NCBI RefSeq assembly: GCF_051628905.1
Contig: NZ_CP157575.1
Span: 1,922,001-1,986,000 of the forward strand
Origin: Asaia sp037151935
Lineage (GTDB): Bacteria > Pseudomonadota > Alphaproteobacteria > Acetobacterales > Acetobacteraceae
Length of the DNA: 64,000 bases
Direction of reading: 5' to 3'
The position numbers were made by a program, and so were the translations under genes. The notes beneath the pieces were generated by a model. The model was not told the DNA's origin, ran no database searches, and worked only from the letters and a program-made list of their open reading frames with translations. Shown here piece by piece: positions 44,309 to 52,685 of the stretch; position 1 is the stretch's first letter; each line of letters opens with the position of its first letter.

Positions 44309-45244
44309 ATGCTGATGCATGAATGTCTTGAAAACTGGCTGGACTGGCTGGCCCATGAAAAGCGCGCGAGCCCGAACACGGTACGGGCCTATGGCAACGA
44401 TGTGACCGCGGCGCTCGCCTTTCTGGGCGAGCATCTCGGGCAGGAGCCCGACCTTGATACGTTTGCCGCGCTACGTACGACGGATTTCCGTGCCTGGCTT
44501 GCCTATGATGCCGGTCGGGCCGAAGGGCAAAGCGGCACGCCCGATGGCCGCGCCCGTTCACGTGCCAGACGGGTCTCGGCCCTGCGCTCTTTCACCCGCT
44601 ATCTCAACACCACCCATGCGGTAAGCGCCTCCGCACTGCGCCAGTTGAGTGCGCCGAAGACACGCAAGCGCCTGCCGCGGCCTCTGGCACGCGATGTAGC
44701 CCTTGCGGCACCTGTCGAAATGGCGGCTGCGGCCGAGCATCCGCTCTGCGCCGCGCGCGACGAAGCCCTGTTCACCCTGCTCTACGGGGCCGGACTGCGT
44801 ATAGGCGAGGCCCTGTCCCTGAATGTGCGCGACCATGACCGGGCAATGGAGAGCGGCCTACGTGTCGTGGGCAAAGGCGACAAGGAGCGCCTCGTCCCGC
44901 TTCTGCCCAATGTCGCAAAGGCTCTCGCGTCCTGGCGCGCGCAGCATCCATGCCCGTTGCCAGAAGCGCCGCTTTTCGTCGGCCTGCGCGGCAAGCGCTT
45001 GCAGCCAGCCGTGGCACGGCGCGTGATGCAGCTCTGGCGCGAACAGAGCGGACTCGATGCCAGCGCCACCCCGCATAGTCTGCGGCATTCCTTCGCGACT
45101 CATCTTCTGGAAGGCGGTGCCGATCTGCGCGCCATACAGGAACTTCTGGGCCATGCCAGCCTTTCTACGACCCAAAACTACACGCTGGCTGACGAAAACC
45201 ATCTCCTTGCCGTATGGCAGGCTCACCCACGCGCAAGGAAATAA
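44309..45244 (+). CDS. xerC: tyrosine recombinase XerC
   Basis: Site-specific recombinase (311 aa) that with XerD resolves chromosome dimers at dif. The N-terminal SAM-like domain is ENWLDWLAHEKRASPNTVRA. The catalytic set is Arg in GAGLRIGEAL, then His-x-x-Arg in HSLRHSFATHLL, His in LGHASLS, and Tyr in TTQNY. The start is ATG at 44309 with GAGG upstream; ATG at 44315 is also possible. An aspartic protease gene follows by 6 nt. The assignment as XerC rather than XerD rests on sequence length and position only. Confidence 0.88.
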   Translation: MLMHECLENWLDWLAHEKRASPNTVRAYGNDVTAALAFLGEHLGQEPDLDTFAALRTTDFRAWLAYDAGRAEGQSGTPDGRARSRARRVSALRSFTRYLNTTHAVSASALRQLSAPKTRKRLPRPLARDVALAAPVEMAAAAEHPLCAARDEALFTLLYGAGLRIGEALSLNVRDHDRAMESGLRVVGKGDKERLVPLLPNVAKALASWRAQHPCPLPEAPLFVGLRGKRLQPAVARRVMQLWREQSGLDASATPHSLRHSFATHLLEGGADLRAIQELLGHASLSTTQNYTLADENHLLAVWQAHPRARK

Positions 45245-45250
45245 GAATAA

Positions 45251-46177
45251 GTGCTGCGCCCCGCTCTTGCCCTGTTCTCCATGATCATGGCCGGTCTTAT
45301 GCCCTCCCGCGCCATGGCCACGCCTTGCGTGCCCGAACGCATTGCCGAGATCCCGCTGCATAATGATGGGCTGTTTCTCAATGCTCCTGTCGTGCTCGAC
45401 GGGCGTCAGGCGCGCTTCATTCTCGATACCGGGTCCGAAGGCAGTCTGATCACGCCCGAGGCCGCCGCCGCCCTGCGTCTTACACCCGACCCGGCCCATG
45501 CAACCGTCATTCAGGGGCCGAATGGCAGAGGTCAGCTCGCCCCTAACATGCTCATACGTGCTCTCTCGCTAGGCATGATTCCTCTGGGTCAACGCTCCAT
45601 TCCCCTCAGCGCATTGCCGGGCCTGCCGATTTTGACGCCCCCCATTGCCGGTCTTATGGGCGTCGATCTGTTGCAGCATTTCGATATCGAATTTGATATC
45701 CCCCATCAGCGCCTTACCCTCTGGCGCCCCGCTGCGCAGGACGATCGGTGCACGGCGGCGCCGTCATGGAAGGCGGGCTATACGACGCTGAGAGCCAGAC
45801 ATGAGGGCACGCGGCTCAACGTCTCCTTCACGCTCGACGGCCACGACGGCACTGCTTTGCTCGATAGCGGCGCGCGCTCTCACATTCTTTCGCGGCGCTT
45901 TGCGCATGCCATAGGCGTTACAGACGATATTCTGCGTCAGGACCCCGGCGGCGTGACCAGTGGTGTCGATCTCAATGCGCGCTGGTATCACTGGCATCGC
46001 TTCCAGACGCTGCATCTCGGCGAAGAAACCTCAGGCAGCGGCAACCCGATATGGAAAGACCCCGTCCTGACCGTGTCGGACCTGCGCGACAATGTGGATA
46101 TGCTGCTCGGTGCCGACTGGTTTGCCCAGCACGATATCTGGATCTCGCTCAGTGCAGGCCGCGTCTGGGTGCGCTGA
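45251..46177 (+). CDS. retropepsin-like aspartic protease, two-motif type
   Basis: Exported protein (308 aa) of the retropepsin-like aspartyl protease family. Two active-site motifs are visible in one chain, FILDTGSEGSLIT and TALLDSGARSHIL, so both halves of the catalytic pair come from a single polypeptide, unlike dimeric retropepsins. The signal peptide (ALALFSMIMAGLMPSRAMA) ends near AMA. The start is GTG at 45251, 6 nt after xerC; the two are probably co-transcribed. The substrate is unknown. Confidence 0.83.
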   Translation: MLRPALALFSMIMAGLMPSRAMATPCVPERIAEIPLHNDGLFLNAPVVLDGRQARFILDTGSEGSLITPEAAAALRLTPDPAHATVIQGPNGRGQLAPNMLIRALSLGMIPLGQRSIPLSALPGLPILTPPIAGLMGVDLLQHFDIEFDIPHQRLTLWRPAAQDDRCTAAPSWKAGYTTLRARHEGTRLNVSFTLDGHDGTALLDSGARSHILSRRFAHAIGVTDDILRQDPGGVTSGVDLNARWYHWHRFQTLHLGEETSGSGNPIWKDPVLTVSDLRDNVDMLLGADWFAQHDIWISLSAGRVWVR

Positions 46178-46227
46178 GACCAGAAGACTGGCCGGACCTA
46201 TTGGCAGAAGGGCGGGAAAGGGTTCCA

Positions 46228-46303
46228 TGGTGGAGCTGAGGGGAATCGAACCCCTGACCTCCTCATTGCGAACGAGGCGCTCTCCCATCTGAGCTACAGC
46301 CCC
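46228..46303 (-). tRNA. tRNA-Ala (anticodon CGC)
   Basis: The minus-strand acceptor GGGGCTG pairs with CAGCTCC through one G-T pair, with an A discriminator and encoded CCA. The anticodon stem CCTCG/TGAGG encloses TTCGCAA, giving anticodon CGC (46270-46268), which reads GCG. The T arm GGTTCGATT and D arm AGCTCAGATGGGAGAGC are canonical. A -35 TTGACT with -10 TAGCTT lies just upstream. Confidence 0.97.
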
Positions 46304-46317
46304 ACGGAACGCGTCGG

Positions 46318-46345
46318 AAGCTACACGGATTCAGGTCAAAGTCAA
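46318..46345 (-). promoter_or_regulatory. candidate tRNA-Ala promoter
   Basis: TTGACT (46340-46345) and TAGCTT (46318-46323), 16 nt apart on the minus strand, place the start site about 7 nt before the tRNA. The -10 is weak (3 of 6). Confidence 0.4.
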
Positions 46346-46437
46346 GATTGACGGCCTGTTACACCGGGGTCGAGTTGTGCCGGACCGGCGTCAGGCGTTA
46401 GAAGAGGTGCCTTGCCCCTTTAGCAGAGAGACCGGAC

Positions 46438-46746
46438 TTGCTGATTCTCACCCTCTACAACATCCTCATGGTGTTGATTCAGCTCTTCACCTGGGCGCTG
46501 ATCCTGTATTGCGTCGTGAGCATGCTGCTGGGTTTCAGGATTCTCGATCCAAGCAATCGCTTCGTCTATAATGTTGCAATTTTTCTCGGACGGATCGTCG
46601 AGCCTGTTCTCAATCCCGTACGTTCGATCCTGCCGCAATTCGGCATGCTCGACCTTAGCCCTCTGGCCGTCTTGCTGGGGCTGCAATATCTCGTGGTGCC
46701 GGCGCTGCGTCAGCTCGTGATGCTATCGCTGCATTCGCATTACTGA
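46438..46746 (+). CDS. YggT-family membrane protein
   Basis: Inner-membrane protein of 102 aa with two YggT hydrophobic pairs. LPQFGMLDLSPLAVLLGLQ and LIQLFTWALILYCVVSM are family markers. In other bacteria YggT proteins relate to osmotic or cation-shock tolerance and to division-site protein assembly, but the role is unsettled. The start is TTG at 46438, because GAGAG lies upstream and the next ATG would remove the first segment. Confidence 0.85.
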   Translation: MLILTLYNILMVLIQLFTWALILYCVVSMLLGFRILDPSNRFVYNVAIFLGRIVEPVLNPVRSILPQFGMLDLSPLAVLLGLQYLVVPALRQLVMLSLHSHY

Positions 46747-46808
46747 GTCGGTTCTAACCGGCATTTCGATATCGGATCATACAAACAACCGCGTTAACTC
46801 GCATCGGG

Positions 46809-46835
46809 AGGCGCCCCGGAAACTCAAGGGCGCCT
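46809..46835 (-). terminator. hairpin between convergent yggT and iclR
   Basis: AGGCGCCC (46809-46816) pairs with GGGCGCCT (46828-46835) across an 11-nt loop, 11 nt after the IclR stop. No strong T run follows on either strand, so it is a probable hairpin end rather than a full terminator. Confidence 0.35.
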
Positions 46836-46846
46836 GAAACCTGCAT

Positions 46847-47635
46847 CTAGTCTGCGACGTCGCTTAGTTCGTGCCAGCCCAGCTTCGCCGAAAGCTGAGA
46901 GGCTGCCTTGCAGATCAGAGGGGCAATCGCCTTCATGCGCATGAGCGGCATCTCACCCGCACGCTCTGTCACGCTGATCGATGCGACAATTGCGCCGCTC
47001 GCATCGCGCACGGGTGCAGCTACACAATGAATGCCGATCTCGTCATCTTCCAGATCGAACACGCAATCCGAGGCGCGATAGAAGCGCATGCGATTAATCC
47101 AGCTCGACAGACCGGCAGGCATATGGCGATAGCTGGCCCGGTAGAACCGGGCCCAGTCGCTCTCGCTCTCATCGAGAATTAGAGCGCGACCCGTGCCCGT
47201 ACGGGCGAGGGGAATGTGCTGACCCATACGCGTGCGCAGCGTGAGCGGGTGACGCCCCTCAAGGCGCATGAGATAAATGAGGTGACTATCCGAGCGAACG
47301 CCAAGATGGACCATCTTGCCGGTAATCTCGTTCAGACTTTGCAGCATGGGAGCAGCCAGGCCGAGAAGGGGCGAGGCTGTCTGGGCCTGGGCGGTCAGGG
47401 TTGTCAGTTTCTCGCCCAGCCCGTAACGACCGGTCGATTTCATGCGCAGCCAGCCCTGCTGCAACAAGGCCGCGGTCAGGCGTTGCGTTGTACTGCGCGT
47501 GCAGCCGATTTCGAGAGCCAATTCGGAGAGCGTGTCGACCCCGGCCCTGACGGCCAGAATGATTGAGAGACCACGACCAAGGGTTTGCGTACCTTGGGGC
47601 CAATCTTGATCCGAATATGCCACGTGCCGCTCCAT
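46847..47635 (-). CDS. IclR-family transcriptional regulator
   Basis: DNA-binding regulator (262 aa). The N-terminal winged helix-turn-helix (TLSELALEIGCTRSTTQRLTA) is followed by the IclR effector domain with LRTRMGQHIPLARTGTGRA and SVTERAGEMP. Such proteins usually sense carboxylic acids or aromatic compounds. The start is ATG at 47635. Its divergent neighbour is not a metabolic operon, and its target is unknown. It faces yggT tail to tail. Confidence 0.9.
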   Translation of the reverse strand: MERHVAYSDQDWPQGTQTLGRGLSIILAVRAGVDTLSELALEIGCTRSTTQRLTAALLQQGWLRMKSTGRYGLGEKLTTLTAQAQTASPLLGLAAPMLQSLNEITGKMVHLGVRSDSHLIYLMRLEGRHPLTLRTRMGQHIPLARTGTGRALILDESESDWARFYRASYRHMPAGLSSWINRMRFYRASDCVFDLEDDEIGIHCVAAPVRDASGAIVASISVTERAGEMPLMRMKAIAPLICKAASQLSAKLGWHELSDVAD

Positions 47636-47801
47636 TGCGTCATGAACGGTGCCTCGACTGTTTTAAGGGCGTCTCGTTCAATTCAAAGGTTCAATTTGCT
47701 CCACAAGGGGTGCGAGAGCATTTCATAGCGTTATTCGTGATCTGATAAACCATTATCTGCGTTTTCCGGTCACATATATGTAATCAAGACCTAGGAAGTG
47801 C

Positions 47802-48608
47802 CTATTGCAGATTAAACAAGTGCTTACGATCAGGGATTTTGATTTGATATACTCTGGGCCAATATTTTCCTGTAACGAATAATCTGTCATTTTCACGATC
47901 ATAAGCAATCCCATTGGCGACAGCATCGGGATCGAAAGAATTAACATTTTCTTGTAACGCGGTGAGATCGAGCCAGGATTTCACTTCGCCCGTTGCTGGA
48001 TCGATTCGAGCTATTTCGGGCGTCATCCATATATTCGCCCAGATTTCACCGTGGATATACTCAAGCTCATTCAATCTTCTTACTGGCACGCCACCGGCTG
48101 TTACACAAAGCTTTGCCAGAACATGAAGCGTCATAGGGTCAAGACGCTTCAGACAGGGCGTTCCATCGGACATGATGAGCGTCCGATCGTCATGAGTCAG
48201 GCCCCAGCCTTCTCCCGCGTATGAAAAACTCCCGATTCTGGCCAGACCAGGGTAGCTCCAGACGAAGCCTTTGCCACTGCGCCAGGTCAAGCTGATCAGT
48301 TTGTCATGCCATGCGACGATGCCCTCACCGAAATACCCGTCAGGCAGAACACTTTCAGCAAGAACCTTGCCAGTCTCGGGCGCAACCTTACGTATGACAG
48401 AATGGCCGAGCCGCCCGGTGCTCTCGAACAGAGCACCGTCCTGATAAAACAAGCCTTCGGTAAATGACGTCGGGTCATGAGGCAAAACAGCGATCACTTC
48501 TGCCTGATCGACAGGCACCGCCTCACCTGCCTCAGCCCCCCTTCCGAACGACGCTGCCATTCCCAAAGAAATGATAAGTCCAAAAAGCCGAATACGGGAC
48601 CGAGACAT
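47802..48608 (-). CDS. glutaminyl-peptide cyclotransferase
   Basis: Exported glutaminyl cyclase (268 aa) of the bacterial/plant beta-propeller type. It converts N-terminal glutamine to pyroglutamate. The Sec signal (LIISLGMAASFGRGAEA) leads to a mature part with FTEGLFYQDGALFESTGRLG, GWGLTHDDRTLIMSDGTP and LNELEYIHGEIWAN. The base composition, particularly in the last 250 nt, is AT-richer than neighbours, which may signal acquisition. It stands alone between IclR and TetR genes. The substrate is unknown. Confidence 0.88.
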   Translation of the reverse strand: MSRSRIRLFGLIISLGMAASFGRGAEAGEAVPVDQAEVIAVLPHDPTSFTEGLFYQDGALFESTGRLGHSVIRKVAPETGKVLAESVLPDGYFGEGIVAWHDKLISLTWRSGKGFVWSYPGLARIGSFSYAGEGWGLTHDDRTLIMSDGTPCLKRLDPMTLHVLAKLCVTAGGVPVRRLNELEYIHGEIWANIWMTPEIARIDPATGEVKSWLDLTALQENVNSFDPDAVANGIAYDRENDRLFVTGKYWPRVYQIKIPDRKHLFNLQ

Positions 48609-48738
48609 GAGATAAAACTTTATGAGCAGGTGTTAACCCCCTCGCTATAGACGCAGCTGGGCCGTTTTTGAAATCACTTCCCACACCACAAGCTGCGTAG
48701 CACCAGCATCAAGCCCTGCTCACTGAGCAGAGCGGACC

Positions 48739-49443
48739 CTATGTCAGACTTGCCCCGGCATGCTCGCTTTCATTTCCGTAAATCGCGACGAAAGCCTGAC
48801 CGACCCGACCTGCCACAAACCGAATCTGCTCGTCACTGGTGTCGATTGGCAGTTCGAAGCGCTTGCGCTGCACGAGGCGTGTCTGACACAGCGCCATGAA
48901 CTGCTCCGCGGCGAACACAGGATCGTCAGCACGGATCGCCTTGCGTTCTATCCAGTATTCCACCCACTGTGTAAGCGTGTTCAGCGTTCTCCCAAAACCG
49001 TACCGCCAGAAAGTATCGGCGAGATCGGGGAAGTGCGGGGCCTCCGAGACAATGATCCGATACAGTCGCAACGGTCCGGGCTGCAGCAGGATACGAATGA
49101 AGCGCTCGGCAAGTTGAGAGAATGCCTCAGAGCATGTCACCGCAGATAAATCGCTCTGGCACAGTACGGGCGCAAATTTGCTGCGGCTCAGATCTTCGAT
49201 AACTGCCCCAAAAAGCGCGGCCTTGTTTTCAAAATGATTGTAGAGCGTCCCCTTGGACACCTTGGCGCGGCAGGCAATCTGGGACATCGACGCCCCCTCA
49301 TACCCGAATTCGAGAAAGATCGCCTCGGCGCCGTCCAGAATCTGGCGTCGCTTGGCGTTGCACGAGACACTCTCTTCCTGACGCGCTTCAGTCGCAGGCA
49401 AAGAGATCTCTTCCTTCGTTTTCAAGCCGCTCACCCGTTCCAT
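48739..49443 (-). CDS. TetR/AcrR-family transcriptional regulator
   Basis: Regulator (234 aa) with an N-terminal TetR helix-turn-helix: ILDGAEAIFLEFGYEGASMS and IACRAKVSKGTLYNHFENK. The C-terminal ligand domain (about residues 90-234) is of a general AcrR type. The start is ATG at 49443; a later start near residue 20 is possible. It diverges from fba over a 237-bp region holding a short inverted repeat. The regulated gene is unknown, and autoregulation or control of a pump elsewhere is likely. Confidence 0.87.
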   Translation of the reverse strand: MERVSGLKTKEEISLPATEARQEESVSCNAKRRQILDGAEAIFLEFGYEGASMSQIACRAKVSKGTLYNHFENKAALFGAVIEDLSRSKFAPVLCQSDLSAVTCSEAFSQLAERFIRILLQPGPLRLYRIIVSEAPHFPDLADTFWRYGFGRTLNTLTQWVEYWIERKAIRADDPVFAAEQFMALCQTRLVQRKRFELPIDTSDEQIRFVAGRVGQAFVAIYGNESEHAGASLT

Positions 49444-49680
49444 GCGTTGATCCCGTCCCTGACCGACGGGTCGGACGCATGCCGCATTATTCCCGTGGAG
49501 AGAGGTGCCGAAACTGACCGAACGGGTCGATCAGCGCAAGGGCAAACTGCCAAAACCGCGTTGATCCTGCGGTTCTGCAACGAGAATGACTTCAATGTGT
49601 CCATGAAAGGTCTAGGCACAGCTTTATCAGATGGCGATAAAATAGACGTGACGACCCGTTATCAGAGACATGAGATCATT

Positions 49681-50790
49681 ATGACCCCTACACGCCCGAA
49701 TGCATCGCGCCCCAGCCGAGTTCTGCCCCCGGGAGTTGTCACAGGTGATGACTATCTCGCCCTGATCGAAGCCTGCAAGGAGGGCGGCTATGCCCTGCCG
49801 GCCATCAATGTTGTGGGCACCGACAGCGTCAATGCGGTTCTCGAAGCGGCAGCACGCAACAACTCGGATGTCATCGTTCAATGCTCCAATGGCGGCGCCA
49901 GATTCTATGCCGGTGAGGGCCTGGCCGACCAGCACAAGGCCCGCGTTCTCGGTGCGGCTGCCATGGCGCGCCATGTCCATCTCCTCGCCAAGGAGTACGG
50001 CATCTGCGTCATTCTTCATACCGATCATGCCGATCGCAAGCTTATCCCCTGGGTTGAGGGCCTGCTCGATCTGAGCGAGGCGGAAGTTGCTGCGGGTCGC
50101 CCGCCGCTCTTTTCGTCGCACATGCTCGACCTCTCTGCCGAGCCGCTGGAAGAGAATCTGGCCGAATGCGCGCGTCTGCTCCCCCGCATGGCCAAGCTTG
50201 GCATCAGCCTCGAAATCGAACTTGGCGTCACCGGCGGCGAGGAAGACGGTGTCGGCCATGATCTCGAAGATCACGAAGACAACGCCCATCTCTACACCCA
50301 GCCCGAAGACGTTCTGGTCGCCTGGAACCGCCTCTCGCCGCTCGGCCATGTGACGGTTGCGGCCTCTTTCGGCAATGTTCATGGTGTCTACAAGCCGGGC
50401 AATGTGCAGCTTCGCCCTGAGATCCTGCTCCATTCCCAGGAGCACGTGTCAGAAAAGACCGGGCTCGGCCCCAAGCCGCTCGCCCTCGTCTTCCACGGCG
50501 GTTCGGGCTCGGAGAAGGACAAGATCACCGCTGCCGTTTCCTATGGCGTGTTCAAGATGAACATCGACACCGATGTCCAGTTCGCCTTTGCCAACGGGAT
50601 CGGCCAATACGTGCTGGACCATCCCAAGGCTTTCCTGCACCAGATCGACCCTGAGACCGACGCGCCCTACAAGAAGTTCTATGACCCGCGCAAATGGCTT
50701 CGCGTCGGTGAAAAGAGCATTGTGGATCGTCTTGAAGAGGCCTTTGCCGATCTGGGCTCCAAAGGCAGATCGATCGCCACCAGGGGCTGA
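49681..50790 (+). CDS. fba: class II fructose-bisphosphate aldolase
   Basis: Zinc enzyme (369 aa) of the E. coli FbaA type that splits fructose-1,6-bisphosphate into triose phosphates. Asp115 and the zinc ligand His116 fall in ILHTDHADRK, and the other ligands lie in the conserved HGVYKPG and VFHGGSGSEK regions. The start is ATG at 49681; the longer frame to 49234 runs through the TetR promoter region and is not supported. The TGA overlaps the next gene by 1 nt. The length agrees with the family (359). Confidence 0.95.
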   Translation: MTPTRPNASRPSRVLPPGVVTGDDYLALIEACKEGGYALPAINVVGTDSVNAVLEAAARNNSDVIVQCSNGGARFYAGEGLADQHKARVLGAAAMARHVHLLAKEYGICVILHTDHADRKLIPWVEGLLDLSEAEVAAGRPPLFSSHMLDLSAEPLEENLAECARLLPRMAKLGISLEIELGVTGGEEDGVGHDLEDHEDNAHLYTQPEDVLVAWNRLSPLGHVTVAASFGNVHGVYKPGNVQLRPEILLHSQEHVSEKTGLGPKPLALVFHGGSGSEKDKITAAVSYGVFKMNIDTDVQFAFANGIGQYVLDHPKAFLHQIDPETDAPYKKFYDPRKWLRVGEKSIVDRLEEAFADLGSKGRSIATRG

Positions 50791-51104
50791 TGGACGTGAA
50801 CTGTGAGATCGTCCGAAGCTACGCTGTCGTTGCAAGCCAGATCGAGACGTTCGAATCGACCTATGGGCCTGAAGGCCCATGGGCACGGCTTTTTCGCAAC
50901 GAGCCCTCCTATCGCGGGACAAAGCTCATTGCCGACGTGATGCAGACCGGTCGCTACATCGCGATCGATGAATGGGCGTCCTATCAGGCCTACCTTGAAT
51001 TCAAGACAGATCATCCCGAAGCCTTTGCCGCGCTTGACGAAGCCTGCGCCCCTCTGATCGTCAGCGTCGAGTTTTTCGGTGCCTTTCGGGTCGTGCGCGG
51101 GTGA
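50790..51104 (+). CDS. antibiotic biosynthesis monooxygenase-fold protein
   Basis: Small protein (104 aa) with the dimeric ferredoxin-like ABM fold (YEFTSPE-type beta-alpha-beta arrangement). Motifs such as ETFESTYGPEGPWARLF and YIAIDEWASYQAYLEFK fit. Many such proteins are enzymes of unknown substrate or act on aromatic or heme-like compounds. The start ATG overlaps the fba stop (TGATG), so the two are translationally coupled. The conserved tie to a glycolytic aldolase is unexplained. Confidence 0.76.
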   Translation: MDVNCEIVRSYAVVASQIETFESTYGPEGPWARLFRNEPSYRGTKLIADVMQTGRYIAIDEWASYQAYLEFKTDHPEAFAALDEACAPLIVSVEFFGAFRVVRG

Positions 51105-51140
51105 CAAGTCATCTCTGACCGTTTGATGAAAATACGATGA

Positions 51141-51167
51141 CCGGGTGCAAAAACTTCTTGCATCCGG
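51141..51167 (+). other. hairpin in the speD leader
   Basis: Ten bases CCGGGTGCAA and TTGCATCCGG pair (one G-T) around an AAACTTC loop, about 80 nt before the speD start. Further self-complementary GC-rich segments follow up to the ribosome-binding site. No T run makes it a terminator. It looks like part of a structured 5' leader. Confidence 0.6.
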
Positions 51168-51248
51168 GGGGTATGACCTTTAATTGCGCGGCCTTGGCCC
51201 AAGGGGGCATGTTGCCCAACAGGCTGTCTGCTGGTTTAGAGGTACGTG

Positions 51249-51725
51249 ATGAACGCACTTGCTCAACTGGGGATGGTATCGGGACTCCCGAGAGATAACC
51301 AGACTGTCGCATCGAACACATCTCATGAAGAGGTGTGCAAGGATTACTTTATTGAGCGTGATGGTGAACGCTTCGCCGGTCATCACCTGCTGATCGATTT
51401 TTGGGACGCCAAGAATTTGGACGACCCTGCATCGATCGATGCCACGCTTTGCGAAGCCGCGGTTACCGCAGGAGCGACGATCCTGCACAGCCACTTCCAT
51501 CACTTCACGCCCAATGGCGGCGTGTCGGGCGTGATCGTTCTGGCCGAGAGCCACATCTCGATCCACACCTGGCCCGAGCGTAATTTCGCTGCCGTTGACG
51601 TGTTCATGTGCGGCGCCTGCGACCCGAATCTGACGATTCCGGTCATGCAGCGTCTATTCCAGGCTGGTCGCGTCGTTGCTGACGAAGTGCGTCGCGGTCG
51701 CGAGAAGATCGATAACGTAGCCTGA
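51249..51725 (+). CDS. speD: S-adenosylmethionine decarboxylase proenzyme
   Basis: Pyruvoyl-dependent enzyme (158 aa) that decarboxylates S-adenosylmethionine for spermidine synthesis. The self-cleavage site is Glu100-Ser101 in LAESHISIHTWPE, which converts Ser101 to pyruvate. HFHHFTPNGGVSGVIVL is the other family motif. The start ATG at 51249 has GAGG before it; GTG at 51246 precedes it. A structured leader lies upstream, and speE follows after a strong terminator. Confidence 0.93.
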   Translation: MNALAQLGMVSGLPRDNQTVASNTSHEEVCKDYFIERDGERFAGHHLLIDFWDAKNLDDPASIDATLCEAAVTAGATILHSHFHHFTPNGGVSGVIVLAESHISIHTWPERNFAAVDVFMCGACDPNLTIPVMQRLFQAGRVVADEVRRGREKIDNVA

Positions 51726-51755
51726 CCGATGTCAGGATCTGCGTGAAATGCAGAT

Positions 51756-51785
51756 AAGGCCGGGCCCGAAGCCCGGCCTTTTTTT
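51756..51785 (+). terminator. intrinsic terminator between speD and speE
   Basis: AAGGCCGGGC pairs with GCCCGGCCTT (10 bp, loop CCGAA), followed directly by TTTTTTT (51779-51785). It is a textbook rho-independent terminator. It stops 20 nt before the speE ATG, overlapping the start of the speE ribosome-binding region, so read-through or a separate promoter must supply speE. Confidence 0.92.
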
Positions 51786-51805
51786 CATGAGGGAAAGGCA
51801 GCGCA

Positions 51806-52678
51806 ATGTCTGAATCTTGGATCAACGAAACCCTGTACCCTGACTGGGGCCAGCGCTTTCGCGTCACGCGCGAACTTGCACGCGTCAAGAGCGACTTTCA
51901 GGACATCGTGGTGTTCGAAAGCGACTTCCACGGCCGCGTTCTCGTGCTCGACGGCGTCATCCAGATCACCGAGCGTGACGAATTCGTCTATCAGGAAATG
52001 CTGACGCATGTACCTCTGCTGACGCATCCCGATGCAAAGCGCGTGCTGATCATCGGTGCCGGTGACGGCGGCGTTCTCCGCCGCGTGCTCCAGCACAAGA
52101 CCGTCGAAAAGGCCGTCATGGTCGAGATCGACGGCGCCGTGATCGAACTCTCCAAGCAGCATCTGCCCAACATCGCAGGCGATGCCTGGAACGACCCGCG
52201 CGCCGATGTCATCGTCGGTGACGGCATCGACTACGTCGCCAAGGCCGAAGACGGCTCGTTCGACGTCATCATCGTCGACTCGACCGACCCGATCGGCGTG
52301 GGCGAAGTCCTCTTCACCGATGCTTTCTACAAGGATTGCGCCCGCATCCTTTCGGCTCAGGGCCTCATCGTCAACCAGTGCGGCGTGCCCTTCATGCAGG
52401 CAGACGAACTGCGCGAAACCAGCGCCCGTCGCGCAACCTTCTTCCCGCATGTCTCGGCTTACGTCGCTGCCGTACCGACCTATGTCGGTGGCTTCATGAC
52501 GCTTGGCGTTGCCGCCAAAGGCGTTAACCCCACCAAGCAGACCGTTGAAGACGTACGCGCACGCGCCGAAGCCGCAGGCATTCTCGGTACGACACGCTAC
52601 TGGACGCCGGAAATCCATGTCGGCGCGTTCAACCTGCCGCCGTACATCGCAGAAAACCTGCCCAAGCAGGAAGGCTGA
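51806..52678 (+). CDS. speE: spermidine synthase
   Basis: Aminopropyltransferase (290 aa) that makes spermidine from putrescine and decarboxylated SAM supplied by SpeD. The SAM-type site is IIGAGDGGVLRRVLQH with the acidic pair in DVIIVDSTDPIGVGEVLF. The start is ATG at 51806 with GAGGGAAAGG upstream. It is co-directional with speD but cut from it by a strong terminator. The repeat unit follows 8 nt after its stop. Confidence 0.95.
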   Translation: MSESWINETLYPDWGQRFRVTRELARVKSDFQDIVVFESDFHGRVLVLDGVIQITERDEFVYQEMLTHVPLLTHPDAKRVLIIGAGDGGVLRRVLQHKTVEKAVMVEIDGAVIELSKQHLPNIAGDAWNDPRADVIVGDGIDYVAKAEDGSFDVIIVDSTDPIGVGEVLFTDAFYKDCARILSAQGLIVNQCGVPFMQADELRETSARRATFFPHVSAYVAAVPTYVGGFMTLGVAAKGVNPTKQTVEDVRARAEAAGILGTTRYWTPEIHVGAFNLPPYIAENLPKQEG

Positions 52679-52685
52679 AGCACCT

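Noticed and set aside
46031..46288. Small minus-strand frame over tRNA-Ala
   Set aside because: It overlaps the tRNA and the aspartic protease gene; no family features.
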